Notes under the pieces: model-generated
The model's database searches: none
Told to the model about the DNA's origin: nothing
Seen by the model: only the letters and a program-made list of their open reading frames with translations
Shown: positions 31,729 through 43,661 of the stretch, piece by piece
How the letters are laid out: each line of letters begins with the position of its first letter
How positions within the stretch are numbered: position 1 is the stretch's first letter
From: Pleurostoma richardsiae
Taxonomy: Eukaryota; Ascomycota; Sordariomycetes; Calosphaeriales; Pleurostomataceae
NCBI GenBank assembly: GCA_030052745.1
Contig: JANBVO010000024.1
Span: forward strand, 248,001-312,000
DNA: 64,000 nt
Reading direction: 5' to 3'
Position numbers and translations under genes: made by a program

Positions 31729-34700
31729 ATGCGGAACCTACGCACAATCCGGTACGATGCTGCAGTGGCCCAAGCAGACATAACAGCGACGTGCTGGGAT
31801 GCCGGGAAGGATGAGGTGCTGGCCACGTTTGGTCCCACGGAACATGATTCAAGGATTGAGCTGGCGAGAGTTGTGCAGACTGCCGGCCTGGACTCGCCTG
31901 GGGAACTGTGAGTGTCGCCGAGACTAGGTTCATGCCTCTTAATGCATGAAATCCGATCATTAATATAGAATGAGTAGGGAGTATCAGAAGATTGCCTCTT
32001 GGGATGCGCCCAGCCCAAATCCAGACTTGGTAGTTGATGAGATCGTCAATCTTCACTATTTTGCTGATACGTTGACGGCATGCCTCGTCCTCGCTGGCGG
32101 TGACATTGTCATTGTGCAGGAAGACGGCGGGCTTTCTCCGTCCCCTGAGAATGTCCACATCGAGATTGTGGGCTCTATCGATGCTGGCATCACCGCAGCA
32201 AGATGGTCGCCTGACGAGGAGCTTCTTGTCATCACAACCAAGGCAAACACGGTTGTATTCATGAGTCGGAGCTTCGATGGCATCACTGACGCAACAATGA
32301 CCGCCGAAGACCTGAAGCTCTCAAAGCACGTCTCTGTCGGATGGGGGAAGAAGGAGACCCAGTTCCAGGGAAAAGGAGCGAAAGCTTTGCGAGACCCTAC
32401 GATACCTGAGAAGGTCGACCAGGGCGTCCTCAGTCCCAATGACGACGGTCGGACTACCATCAGTTGGAGGGGGGATGGTACGTATGTTGCCGTCAACAGT
32501 GTTGAGTCGGGCTCCCGGAGAGTAATTCGAGTGTATACTCGGGAAGGCAGCCTGGACAGTGTGAGCGAGCCGGTCGATGGGCTAGAAGGAAGCCTGAGTT
32601 GGCGGCCGGCCGGAAACCTCATGGCTGGCGTGCAACGCTTATCTGACCGTATTGATATCGTGTTCTTCGAGGGGAATGGGCTTCGTCATGGCCAATTCAG
32701 TCTACGGACATCAGAGGCTCTCAACACCCCGACCGATCGAATAAGTCTCCAGTGGAACTCGGACTCCTCAGTGCTTGCTGTCAGTTTCAGGAATATTGTC
32801 CAGTTGTGGACTATGGGCAACTATCACTGGTACCTCAAGCAGGAGATCTTGCATGAGTCTAGAGTCTCGCATGTGGTTTGGCACCCAGAGAAGGCTTTGC
32901 GCCTCGCCCAGGCGGCGTCAAGTGAGCAAACCAGAAAAGCCAACCGATGACACCCGCTGACAGCTTAGCAGGCAGCCTAGTAGTGGCCGAGCTCACCTTC
33001 ACGATGGCAATGGGTTCTCTGATACCACCACACGACTACGGAGCAGTCGCTGTGATTGATGGCCGCACCGTGAAACTCACCCCTTTCAGAACGGCCAATA
33101 TTCCCCCACCAATGGCTATGTTCGAGCTCTCCTTTGATTCGGCCGTCATCGATGTTGCATTTTCACGAGATAACTCGGCGATGGCGGTCCTGTGTCGCAG
33201 GGAAATCACCCTTTACGAGTGGCAGACGAGAGATGGGCGCTCCCTACTACCCAAGTTCCTGGGGAAGGTGGCCTTAGAAGAGACCCGAACAGGAGTCGCT
33301 CTTCAGTTATGCTTCTTAAGCAAGGCAAGCGTCCTCCTTTTACACTCAAATCAGGGCTCGATGGTTTCACAATTCCATTTCGACGAAGCCTCGGGGACAT
33401 TTTTCGTGGGAGATGTGTCTCCTTTACCTACCGAGTCGGCTTTGAGCTTGATTGCACATAACCAAGGCGAAGAGGCTTTTGTTCAGACCACCTCCGGCAA
33501 GTTAATACGAATTTCAAACAACGGTCTTGGGGCAACTGTCGTCAAATTTCCTGTCTCTGCTCCTTGGGCCCAAGTGACGTCCTGTGCGGGCGAGCTGACA
33601 GCTTTTGGTTTATCGAGAAATGGTACGCTTTATGCGAACTCCCGACTCCTTACCAAAAACTGCACCTCTTTCGTGCTTAGCCAAGACCATATTATCTTCA
33701 CGACTAGCAATTATTTCCTCAAGTTTACTCACTTGACAGCCATGGAAGGTGAGTTCCCTGCCGCAAATAATGCTTGTTGCGCGCACCCTAACAACTAAAG
33801 ATCTTGAGGTCCCGCCTGACAACCCCGATGACGACGAGAGATGCCGGAGTATCGAACGAGGGGCGAGATTGGTGACTGCAATGGCATCAAACATGAGCGT
33901 TGTCCTACAAATGCCTCGGGGCAACCTCGAGACTATATTCCCCCGAGCTATGGTCATGGCGGGAATTCGGCAGTGCATCGACGAAAAGAACTACGGAAAG
34001 GCTTTCGCCCACTGTAGAACCCAGAGGGTAGATATGAACATTCTTTACGACTACAAACCCGGGCAATTCATCACGAACGTTGGTCTATTCTTGGACCAAC
34101 TGAAGGACGTCGCTCACATCGATCTCTTCTTGTCATCTTTAAGGTAAAATCGCCCATCTAATGCTAGGCCTAGATGGAATCAGCAGTCACTGACACTGGA
34201 ACAGGGAAGAGGATGTAACGCGGACGATATACAGGGACACGAAGCCATCCACTCATGCTATTTCTGCCGCCGAATTCCAATCTGTGGAAAAGAGAGGAAC
34301 TGCTTCGTCAAAGGTCAACGCAATATGTGATGCAGTCCTCGAAGCTCTCCAAAGCCGGAAGGGCACCAATTTGCAGAATATCATCACAGCAAATGTTTGC
34401 AAGGATCCTCCGGCCCTTGACGACGGCTTACTAGTCGTGGCCGGGCTTATGCAGGAGGACGAAGCACTGGCAGATAGGGCGGTTGAACATATCTGCTTCT
34501 TGCAAGACGTGAACCGTCTCTATGACCATGCCCTAGGGCTATACAACCTGGATCTTGCTCTTCTAGTAGCACAACAGTCACAGAGAGATCCGCGGGAGTA
34601 CCTGCCGTTTGTGCAAAGCCTCCACACGATGCCGGAGCTCCGGCGCAAGTTCGCAATCGACGACCATCTCAGCCGTCGGGAGAAAGCATTGGGTCACTTA

Positions 34701-35876
34701 CAAGCGCTGAAGGCTTTCGACGAGGTCCAAGCCTACACGGTCAAGCACAGTCTTTACCAGGCGGCACTGAGGCTGTACCGATACGAACCCGAGCATCACA
34801 AGACCCTGACAGATCTATACGCAGCCTACCTTGAATCTCAGTCAAAGTTTCGGGAAGCAGGCCTCGCATATGAGTCCCTCGCCAACTATGTCAGAGCAAC
34901 AGCATGCTACCGCGCCGCTGGTGCGACGTGCTGGCGAGAATGCCTCTTTACTGCACTGCAGCAGACGCCACCACTCTCAGCCGGATCTCTTGCCGACCTG
35001 GCGACCGCGCTCGCTGATGCTCTATACGAGGCGAAAGACTACGCCTCGGCGGCAACAATCCACCTCGAATATCTCTCGTCGTCCGAGGCCGCAGTTCGGT
35101 GCTTCTGCAAGGGCTACCACTTCGCGGACGCCATGCGGCTCGTCGTCCTGCGCAACAGGGCGGACCTCCTGGAGTCCGCCGTGGACCCGGGACTCACCGA
35201 CGCGCTCTCGTCCTCGACCGAGCTGCTCGCCGACTGCAAGGCGCAGCTCCGCGCGCAGGTGCCGCGCATCGCGGAGCTGCGCCGCCGCGCCGCCGAGGAC
35301 CCCCTCGCCTTCTACGAGGGGGAGCGGCCCTCCGCGCTGGGCGACGTGCCGGACGACGTCTCCGTGGCCGCCAGCTCGCGGGTGAGCACCAGCGCCAGCC
35401 TGTTCACGCGGTACACGGGCAAGGCCGGCAGCGTGGGCACGGTCGGGACCGGGGTCAGCCGCGCGACGAGCAAGAACCGCCGGCGCGAGGAGAAGAAGCG
35501 CGCCCGCGGCCGCAAGGGCACCGTCTACGAGGAGGAGTACCTCGTCAACAGCGTGCGGCGGCTGGTGGAGCGCGTGGAGGCCACCAAGGGCGAGGTGGAG
35601 CGGCTGGTGGCCGGGCTGGTGCGCAGGGGCATGGCGGAGCGGGCGAGGGCCGTCGAGGCGCTCATGGAGGAGGTGGTCGAGGCGTGCCGGGCGGCGGTCG
35701 CGGAGGTCTTCACGGCTGCTGAGCCGGAGAAGGCCTCGCCGCAGGGGGCGGAGGGGAAGGAGGCGTGGCGGCCGGTAGGGGCGGACGCGGTGATGCAGCA
35801 GAGCCTGGAGGCGATGGCGTCGAGGCAGGCTCCGCCGGTGGTTACGGCGTTCTCTAGGCTGTCGCTACTTGGTTGA
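31729..35876 (+). CDS. ELP1: Elongator complex subunit 1 (Elp1/Iki3)
   Basis: The scaffold subunit of Elongator, which modifies wobble uridines of tRNAs (cm5U-type side chains) in the cytoplasm. About 1307 aa, the usual size. The N-terminal WD40-type propellers begin MRNLRTIRYD and include ASWDAPSPNPDL, FADTLTACLVL, WHPEKALRL and GAVAVIDGRTVKLTPF. The middle has LEVPPDNPDDDERCRSIERG and PRGNLETIFPRAMVMAGIR. The C-terminal TPR-like solenoid ends with a basic KNRRREEKKRARGRKG tRNA-binding stretch, then TVYEEEYLVNSVRRL. Exons are 31729-31907, 31969-32921, 32972-33748, 33801-34143 and 34205-35876. The third exon has three in-frame acceptor choices (after 32968, 32971 or 32980), which changes only a few residues in a loop. 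The other junctions are well determined. The last 800 nt are far more GC-rich than the rest. The 3' end converges on MRPL40, 177 nt away. Confidence 0.96.
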
Positions 35877-36053
35877 TAGATCATAGATGGAATAGACGCT
35901 TAGGGCTGCGGACAGTCATGGCCCAGGAAGAACTGTCGACAAAACCAGAACTGCATATATGTGCATCCCATATTGTGGGAGATAATTTCTCTATAAAACA
36001 GTGATGTACATGTATCGTCTGACTAGCTGATCCTACACACCTCACAACAGCCT

Positions 36054-37257
36054 CTATGGCCGCTCTCCCGCCTCGACCTCCGCGACGCCCGCCTCCGCGA
36101 GCCTCCTCTGCCTGTTGCGGGCCATGAGCTCGCCGATCTTCTCCAGCATCTCGTCCGTCAGCACGGGCTGGCCGCGCGCCTTGCGCTCCTCGCGCTGCTT
36201 CCTGTTGAGCTCCATGAGCGGCGTGCGCATCGTGTCGACCATCCTCGTCCGCGCCTCCTTCTCCGCCAGCTCGGCCTCCTTCCTGGCGACGTACTCGGGC
36301 TCGTGCCGCGTGCGGAAGATGGAGTACCGGTTGCGCAGCTCGTCGATGAGCGCCTCGGGAACGGGGGGCCGCAGGAGGGTGGGCACGAAGGTCTTCTCCT
36401 CGACGTCGATCCGCAGCGTGTCGACCGGGTGGTCGTCGTAGACGGGGTCCTCCTTGCGCGGCCACGGGATCTTGACGTTGAGCCCGGGCACGACACGCGA
36501 CCACGTCGTCACCCGTGTCGCGCGGTCGAAGTACCGGTTCTGCGGTACTAGCTTCTTGATGATCACGTCGCGAGTGACGCCCGTGGCCTCATCCTTGAGC
36601 GGGTGCACGAGTCGGATGGCGGATATGGGGATAGGATCGGCCATGACCTGGACCTGGTTTTCTGCGGGAGCTAGGCTGGCCATGTGGCCCGGGACGGAGA
36701 CATTAGTCTGTAAGAAGTCATTAGCAACGCAAGTCTAGAGATATGCCAGAGACAGGCTGCCTGAGCGCCTTCCTAATGTCGGGCGTAGGACAACGCACCA
36801 TGATAGTCTGGTCATCCAGCTCCACGTATCCGATATCCTTCAGCACCCTCTTGATGGGAGCGATCCGGCCCTTGTGTGGGCCCTCCAGCACGACGGCCCT
36901 GTCCCCCTCGGTAATGCTCAGGTGCTCGACGCCGCCCGCCCAGGCGCACCGCCGCTCGAGAGCCTCCTTCCGCGGGGCCACGCTGGGCTTGAGCCGCTCG
37001 CCGCTGACCGTGCCGTGGAACGTGTCGTTGGTCTCGGACCGCGCGGGTATGTCCCGCCGGGGCGCCAGGGGGCCCAGTTCCCAGTCCTCGTGCCGCGCGA
37101 CGATGGCCTGCTTCAGCGCCAGCCCGATCTCACCCAGGGCCTGCTTCGTCGCCCGGGTGCGCTCCGCCTGGTCGGCCCGGTTCTTGGCCTTGCGGCGGGC
37201 GAGGCGCCGTGCGGCCTGCCGCTCGGCCATGGCCGTCCGGCGCATGAGCTGCAGCAT
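36054..37257 (-). CDS. MRPL40: Mitochondrial large-subunit ribosomal protein uL24m (Mrpl40-type, KOW motif)
   Basis: A structural protein of the mitochondrial 54S subunit. Exons 37257-36799 and 36707-36054 give 370 aa. The N-terminal region is basic and Arg/Ala-rich, starting MLQLMRRTAMAERQAARRLA, consistent with a mitochondrial targeting sequence. The KOW motif follows: ITEGDRAVVLEGPHKGRIAPIKRVLKDIGYVELDD, about residues 113-147. The C-terminal extension (SAIRLVHPLKDEATG, PWPRKEDPVYDDHPVDTLR) is typical of the fungal mitochondrial form. The intron uses a GTGCGT donor and a TTACAG acceptor, phase 0, joining DDQTIM to TNVSVPG, with a CTAATGAC branch region. Identification rests on the KOW motif, the length and the extension. 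Confidence 0.92.
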
Positions 37258-39469
37258 TGTGTCGGGGGTTCCTTGGTCCTGTAGTGTTGAAGACCAGGGA
37301 ATGAGCGAGAGAGGAAGAGCTGTGAGTGTGCTGGCTGCCGGCCGGGCTCAGCAGATTTTCGTGCTTGCCGTTGCCAATTGGCAGGGGTCCAGCGGCAGCC
37401 GGCCTACACTTTTCGTCGGAGAAAACAGGTGCCGAACACCGATCATGTCGTGCGAAACACCGGGCATCTCACTCGTTATCAAAGCGATGCATGCATTAAT
37501 TAATTGTTAACTAGGAGCTGGTAGGTACCGGATAAATACCATCTCTACTTATATTGTGAAAGTCGTTCGCTATCCTACCTCCTTGACGGAAGGTAGAAGT
37601 TCCTGGAGTACGAACGACGATGTACGGAATATCTCATTCAATTCTAGGGAAGCAACCACCTACCTAGGGACCTAGGTAGGTAAGATGCATGCATGGCCAC
37701 TTCACTTACGATTGTATGAGCACTTGCAGATCCTGTTGCTGTCTGACATGTGAAATAATATCTAAGGACTACATCAAGATGATGGTGCGTCTGCCGCATA
37801 GGATCGCGCACCCAGGGAATATCGGAGGGTGTATGCATGTCCCTTCGATCCCAAACCGGCATACTGTGAGATGTAACGGAAGGCAGATCTCGCTCGAAGT
37901 CATGTATTGCAGTTAATCGTCAAGCTGGACTGGCTGCTGGGTATCTCGCGCTTCTCAGGAGCAAGCTGCTATATACGGAATATGTCATTCATTCTTCAGC
38001 ATACCTAAATAGGACTGTCTCACTAGAGGTGGCGGAGCTAGGAGTATGACTGTAGAATGGGCAACCATATCAGCCAAAACTCTATCAGCCCTCAACGACT
38101 CCTGTTGTGTGCAGAACATCGGTCAGACGTCGCGTTTTGTCTCGCTGAGATGCAGCTCAGCCTGACGACTTGATCGCGAGGACGATTGGCTGATTTCTCC
38201 TTTCGAACGAGGCCTAAGGTAGGGCTGCAGAAAATGCCCCGTGCGGCTCTCGGGAGTCCTACATAAAGGTAGGACTTCCGTGGAGACGCCAGAACAGCAG
38301 CACATTATGCCAGTGCTGTCATACCTCAGGCTCCGCGGCAGCTTAAGCAGGCTGCTAAGACTGTTAATGCTGTCATGTGCAGCACAACTAGCCGAGCCCA
38401 AGATAAAGGGGCGCGGCCTCACCGCTCGTTTCTGCAGCAAGTGAGATTGAGATGGAGAAGCCGCCGGCCGGTGACTCTCCTTTGATAACTCCGGATTTCA
38501 GCTGCTCAGGTACGAGTAGCTGCCGAAGGGATATGCAGCGTCTCCACCGGGGCCACCTGTCGTGTGTGTCTTTGGCGTGCGATGATAGGGGTCTCCCCGT
38601 CTTTGTCAGAGCATCAAGCAGCGGTGTGTGGCTGAAGGTAAGATTAACGGGGGGCGCCTCAGCCACGTTTTCTCCATTTTGGGATCTGCTGGCTCGAAGG
38701 AGAGGTCAACTAGACACCGTGTCTTTCCGGCTCAGACACTGTATTGGCAGGTCGTTCCTTCACAGAGGCGCATACCTCATCGGGGAATAACAGGCATTGA
38801 TACGGTACAGACTCGACTGCAACAAAAGACGAATACCTTAGATAGCTAGACACCTCGGGCAGCTCAAGTAGGCATTCAAGCATACAGCGATCAAACAGGT
38901 GCAGACCAACAAGATGTTTTGCATGTGAACGAAGAGCTGACGGGAAGAAGAAGTGGCAACTTCGGCCACCCGCCCGAATTGCCTACCTACAGTACCTATG
39001 CAGTCAGTCTTTATTCGCCGGGCTACATGTATTCCGTCTAGGGTGCTAGCAAGGCAGGTAGGGACCTAGGTAGGCAGGCTTAGGCCCTAGGTTCTTCCTC
39101 CAGCGAGAAACCAGTGTGTGTCAGCGCTGGAAAGCGCCGAAGATACTGCCGTTCTGGGGCTGTCATCCGGTATTTCGCAGGCGCAATTCGACCCCCACAC
39201 TCCCGGTCGGCCTTAACAAGTGCTGTCCGTTAGAGCGCAGACTAGATAGGCAGGTACCTCACAAGACAGTGCGGATCTTAAATAAGCGGGCAGCGGAGTA
39301 CGTCCGGAGGGAAGTACGCGTATGTACTCCGTATCAGAAGCCAGAAGCAGAAGAGGCAGCCAAGGACGCCCAGCCACAGGATCGCAGGCCCCCAGTCGAC
39401 GCTGCCTTTCCACGGGGAACTCCATTGCGTGCGTGCACACGCCCACAACACACAGGTTCTGGCCTCGCT
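37258..39469. other. Intergenic, 2.2 kb
   Basis: This contains the MRPL40 promoter and the distal part of the RHO1 upstream region. It holds a perfect CCTAGGTAGG palindrome (37658-37681) and related motifs at about 39056-39095. Two opposing open frames at 38388-38790 have no recognisable domain and are not called. Confidence 0.55.
37658..37681. repeat. Perfect 11-bp palindrome of the CCTAGGTAGG family
   Basis: The left arm ACCTACCTAGG and right arm CCTAGGTAGGT are exact reverse complements around a 2-nt GA spacer. Related motifs occur elsewhere in the window (about 489, 597-632, 39060-39090, 54291-54305 and 63853-63868), always between genes. Confidence 0.8.
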
Positions 39470-39791
39470 CTCGCTCGCTCTATCTCCCTCTCTGAGACCT
39501 CCCACCCCCCCAACCAACGCAATCCCCCCCCTGCCTTACCTGCCTTAGTCCACTGAACTGCCCTGGTCGGGTCCTGCTGCTCCTCCTGCTTGCTTTGACT
39601 CTGGCGTCAATTCAAACTCTCTTCCTCCCGTTACTTTCCCCCCTTCAACATCAACACAAAACCTTGACTCTCCCATCGCCTGTTTTCTCGCGACCGCAGG
39701 CCCATTCGCATCCTGCAATCTCTTCTCTCGACAACCCTAAGAGCATCATCCTTAGATCCACCGCCTCCATCCTCAGACACATCCAGCAGCC
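39470..39791 (+). promoter_or_regulatory. CT-rich core promoter and leader of RHO1
   Basis: Long pyrimidine tracts (39466-39535 and 39620-39690) are followed by CAAC/ACA-type sequence (CTTCAACATCAACACAAAACC) just before the coding start. CT blocks followed by CAAG/CAAC start sites are common in highly expressed fungal genes. The transcription start is not determined. Confidence 0.55.
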
Positions 39792-40845
39792 ATGGCTGAG
39801 ATCCGCCGAAAGCTCGTCATCGTCGGCGATGGTGCCTGCGGTAAAACCTGCTTGTTGATGTATGTCCCGTCTCCCGCCATCACCACCTCCTGCATCCACG
39901 CACTCAATCATCGCCAACCATGCTGACGCCAATTCTAGTGTCTTCTCCAAGGGCACCTTCCCTGAGGTAAGGAGCACCTCCATAACCTGTCGAATTCGTC
40001 ATCCTCCCCCCCTGTTGCCTGCGGCGTCCGATCTTCAGCGAAACAAGGCCAGCAGCACACGCGCACGCACAGCCGCCTCGGCTGCCTTCCCCCTCTCCAA
40101 CCACCATCAATCCGCAGCCCACACACATTACAAATGCATGGCGTGCATCGTTGTGTCTGACAACAGTGTTAGGTCTATGTCCCCACCGTCTTCGAGAACT
40201 ACGTCGCCGATGTCGAGGTCGATGGCAAGCATGTTGAGCTGGCCCTGTGGGATACGGCTGGCCAGGAAGACTACGACCGTCTCCGGCCGCTGTCCTACCC
40301 GGACTCCCACGTCATCCTGATCTGCTTCGCTGTTGACTCTCCTGATTCCCTGGATAACGTTCAAGAGAAGGTCAGCCTATCCCGCGACCCTATTTCATGC
40401 GGCTCCCCGCTTCCCCTAGACACTCCAGCGTATTGACACGTGCCTCTTCTCCAGTGGATTTCCGAAGTGCTTCACTTCTGCCAAGGCCTGCCTATAATCC
40501 TCGTTGGCTGCAAGAAGGATCTCCGCTACGACCAGAAGACTATTGAGGAGCTTCGCAAGACCAGCCAGAAGCCCGTTTCTCCCGAGGAGGTAAGCTGCCC
40601 ATTCCCCCGTTCCGACACCCACATTATGATCATCACGTCTCCAGAGACACGTATCAATGGCACGCTAATATGTTATTTCTTGTCAATAGGGAGAGGACGT
40701 TCGCAAGAAGATCGGCGCCTACAAGTACCTTGAGTGCTCAGCCAAGACTGGTGAGGGTGTCAGAGAGGTCTTCGAGCATGCTACGCGGGCTGCTCTCATG
40801 TCCCGCAGCAAGAGACCCAACAAGCACAAGTGCTTAGTCCTGTAA
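39792..40845 (+). CDS. RHO1: Rho1 small GTPase
   Basis: A Rho-family GTPase that activates beta-1,3-glucan synthase and the protein kinase C cell-wall integrity pathway at the plasma membrane. 194 aa, normal length. G1 is GDGACGKT (residues 12-19), the effector loop is [11 protein letters not shown] (about 33-43), G3 is [17 protein letters not shown] (about 59-75), G4 is the CKKD variant of T/NKxD (about 116-119) and G5 is ECSAKTG (about 157-163). The C-terminal CLVL box signals geranylgeranylation, after a basic [10 protein letters not shown] tail. Exons: 39792-39859, 39939-39966, 40173-40370, 40455-40589 and 40690-40845. The second exon is only 28 nt. The ATG sits in good context and all junctions preserve the protein. 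Confidence 0.98.
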
Positions 40846-42440
40846 AGGATCTATGCACACTTTTCCCGACCTCCTAGGGCCCCCAACCCGGCTCCTGCTA
40901 TGTGCCAATCTGCCTAGGCCGGGCCCCCTCTCCTCTCATCGAAGTTGTCTACCGCCATGCGGCCTGGAGGCGAGTGAGGAACCATGTGGACGGAATCGGG
41001 AGTACTGCTGTAGGTTTGGGGAAGCTCGCCTGCATGGCTTTCGGATGGAGTTTTGATATCGTCTCGCAAATGCTGCCCTCATGCTCTCATCTATCTTCAT
41101 CGGACCGGCGTGTCATCTTTGGTTGGGTCTAACACACGGCGAGGGTCTAATCACTCCTCTAAACTTTGGGAACGGAAGCGGTGTTGTTGCTCGCATCTGA
41201 CAACAGCGAGGAGATCTGGCATGTTGTTGCGTCGTGGTATTTGCGGAGGGGAGAAGACTGGAAGGGAGGAAGAAGAAGCCCGAGAGAGAGGGTGTGAGGT
41301 CAATACTTTTGTCGAGTGTGTTGTGTAAGAAGGGGAGAGGTGCGAATCGCTTGCGGAGTTTCGCCCCGGTTCAGAAGGCTATATCATAAATCTTTTTCTC
41401 CTTTTCCAACCCAAATGTTCTCTGCCAAGCTGCCTCGCTGCTCTTAGACAGTAATGGGGAGGAAGATGGAAGCCATGTTTTTGCTCGCTCACGAGCCCTG
41501 TCCTGTCTTATCCGGCTTGCGTCGTCCTGCTGCCCTACCCTCTTCTGCGATATATTTGAGTTTCATAAATCCAGCATTGTCCTTTCTGCCTCAGTACCAT
41601 TCCTGTTTTCAAGCTGTGTCCTTGTGACCCCGAGTGCATGAGGTAGGCGTAGGTGGGTACCATGCTGGATACCATGCTTTAAGGGGCCATCCCATGCACA
41701 TCGCTACCCAGCTTGTCCGTCCTAGGGCCGAAACCCGGAGCCAGTGGTAAGCTGTCCGGAGGTACGACCGAGCAGCAAGACTCGTGGACGGCTGTGAGCC
41801 TGCCGTTGAAGTTTCGGAACAGGCCGTGGCCCATGTCTACCCGTCATCTGCCGAGTGGGTTTGACTTCCACACAGTCCCTCTCCTCTCGTCCAGGCCTAC
41901 TCGTGGGGTGTGGCTCTGAGGCTACATTGCCGTGCCACAGGACTCTGGGAAAGACTTCTTTACGACAGCTTCTAGGACTGTGCTATGTACACGCCAGTGA
42001 CGTTGACAGTTTACGTGCCTAGCGGTGTCTTGCTGACGGGGGGTTACTGTTGGAGGATCGATCCAGCTCAGCTCTTGGCGGGCAAGGAGGCGTAGCAATG
42101 GACGGGTAATGAGCATCACTGCGGCTGACTCTTTGCTTAGGGAAGGACTGACATTCCGAACAGAACGTAGCTAAAGAGAACTGCGGGACGGGCTGGTATC
42201 TGGCCTCCTTTCCTGTTCCTTTGAAATTCAACAGACGCAGCGAAGGGCTGAATGAGGGTAGCAGTCTCCGTTTCCCAGCTTTGGCAGCCGGCCGTGGTTC
42301 ATACGGCTCGCGGGCCCCATTCGCCCCTATACCTGCCCCGGGTTCATGGCTGATAAGCAATAGGTGGCAGCTTGCTGCCTCCCCAGTGACGATTTCGCGC
42401 TCGCACACCTCACAAGGAGGGGGTTCCGAAGCAAGGCTGT
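40846..42440. other. Intergenic, convergent 3' flanks
   Basis: Here lie the 3' UTR and flank of RHO1 (+) and the 3' flank of the small Cys-rich gene (-). I find no further supportable gene. Confidence 0.6.
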
Positions 42441-42631
42441 TTAGTTGGGGCAGCACTATTATGCCGGTCAGTCTCCCCTTCCTTGTTCCCATGAGAGCCG
42501 AGCGAAACAGAGTTGGGTCTATTGCAAGACAGTAGAGGAGACACATCTATACGTACCGCACCGCAGGAGCCGCACGACTTGCTGGAGCCGTCGGAGGCGG
42601 CTCCGCACTTGGGGCAGGCAGTTCCGTGCAT
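42441..42631 (-). CDS. 29-aa Cys-rich, zinc-ribbon/metallothionein-like microprotein
   Basis: A two-exon gene that only becomes sensible after splicing. Exon 1 (42631-42557) codes 25 residues starting MHGTACPKCG and ending SCGSCGA. The intron (42556-42456, 101 nt) has a GTACGT donor, a GACTGACC branch region and a TAATAG acceptor. Exon 2 (42455-42441) adds CCPN and a stop. The peptide has six Cys: C6, C9, C20, C23, C26 and C27. The CPxCG-x10-CGxCG layout is that of minimal zinc ribbons, and the extra CC suggests metal binding as in short fungal metallothioneins. The ATG has an ideal context (CACC ATG). A TATA-like box and CCCCT elements lie upstream. Metal binding is inference; I know no exact homolog. 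If the intron is retained the frame would run on for a 73-aa product. Confidence 0.65.
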
Positions 42632-43661
42632 GGTGAGCGAGGATGTCTGGTTCTCTTTCTCTTCTCCTGCTTTCCTTTCCTTTCCCTTATGTCAACACTT
42701 CACTGCTATGCTCTGTAAAGAGTCTCAAGACGTGGACGGGTTGCTGTGTATGGGTAAGTGTGTGTAAGTGTGAGTGTGTGGCCGAAGGGGGTTTCAGAAA
42801 CCGAGCGAAGAGGCAGAGGAGCGGGGTTATATAAGTCTTTTGCCTCCCAGAGGGGCAACACAGCTATCAGAGGCACGCCGACAAGAGATACGGAGTACAC
42901 ACACTCTCCTAAGGGGTAAACGTATTTTACCTCCCTTACCGCTGTAAGCTTCTCACCCAGAGAGAGAAAACCGCTAGCCCAACGGGCCACACTACTCAGA
43001 AACAAGGAGATGGTCAGCTGTACGTGGCCCGAGTCGTCTTGGGACCCTCGCTGCTGCTGGTTTGACGGGCTCCGCACCCGCAGATAAGCGGGCGGAAATC
43101 GGTGCTTATGCAGGAAGAAGAAAAAAGCGGGCGAGACCCTTACTATAGCTACCTAAGGTGCCCATCCAACGGTCCTGTAGGCTCGCGAGGGACCACGTCG
43201 AGGGGCCTGCTTCTCTGGCCGGGCGTATTGCCCCCCAGGCGGGCGCTGGGTTGGGCTGATAGGTGCGTCGCAGGATGGAGAAGTTGTGTGACGGAGCTGC
43301 AAGGCCTGCGCTCTGACCCACAGAGCAGGAGGGAGAGTTGCAACATCATTACGTAGAGGCTGGTTGATGTGGGAGCGTTTCAAGAGATGTAGGCGTGTAG
43401 TTAAATTCGTTTGTGTGTCTGTGTCTTGCGCGAGAATCTCGCAGCTTGCAACTATGCTATGTCTATATCATGATATCCGGAGCAGGACCGCCTGGCTCTG
43501 GTTCGTAGGAGATACACCTCCTTTTGGTCCATCTGAAGACCGTATATAATGTTCTCCCGACTGCTGAATACCAGCGGGGGTAAGTCGGATGATGATCGCA
43601 GCTCAATCATAAGAGACGCCAAAAAATGTATCGTCGGTGAAGGATATCGCGTGGCGCCCGT
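42632..43661. other. Promoter region of the microprotein gene and 3' flank of the transporter gene
   Basis: The first 280 nt hold the leader (rich in CA and CT on the minus strand, with TG-repeat DNA at 42753-42780), a TATA box (42827-42834) and CCCCT motifs. Beyond about 43000 only overlapping chance open frames are seen. Confidence 0.55.
42827..42834 (-). promoter_or_regulatory. TATA box with nearby CCCCT stress-element-like motifs
   Basis: TTATATAA lies 196 nt upstream of the microprotein ATG. On the minus strand CCCCT occurs at 42855-42851 and 42916-42912, and once more close to 42790-42786. CCCCT is the core of the yeast STRE bound by Msn2/4-type factors. Whether the fungal counterpart acts here is inference. 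Confidence 0.5.
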
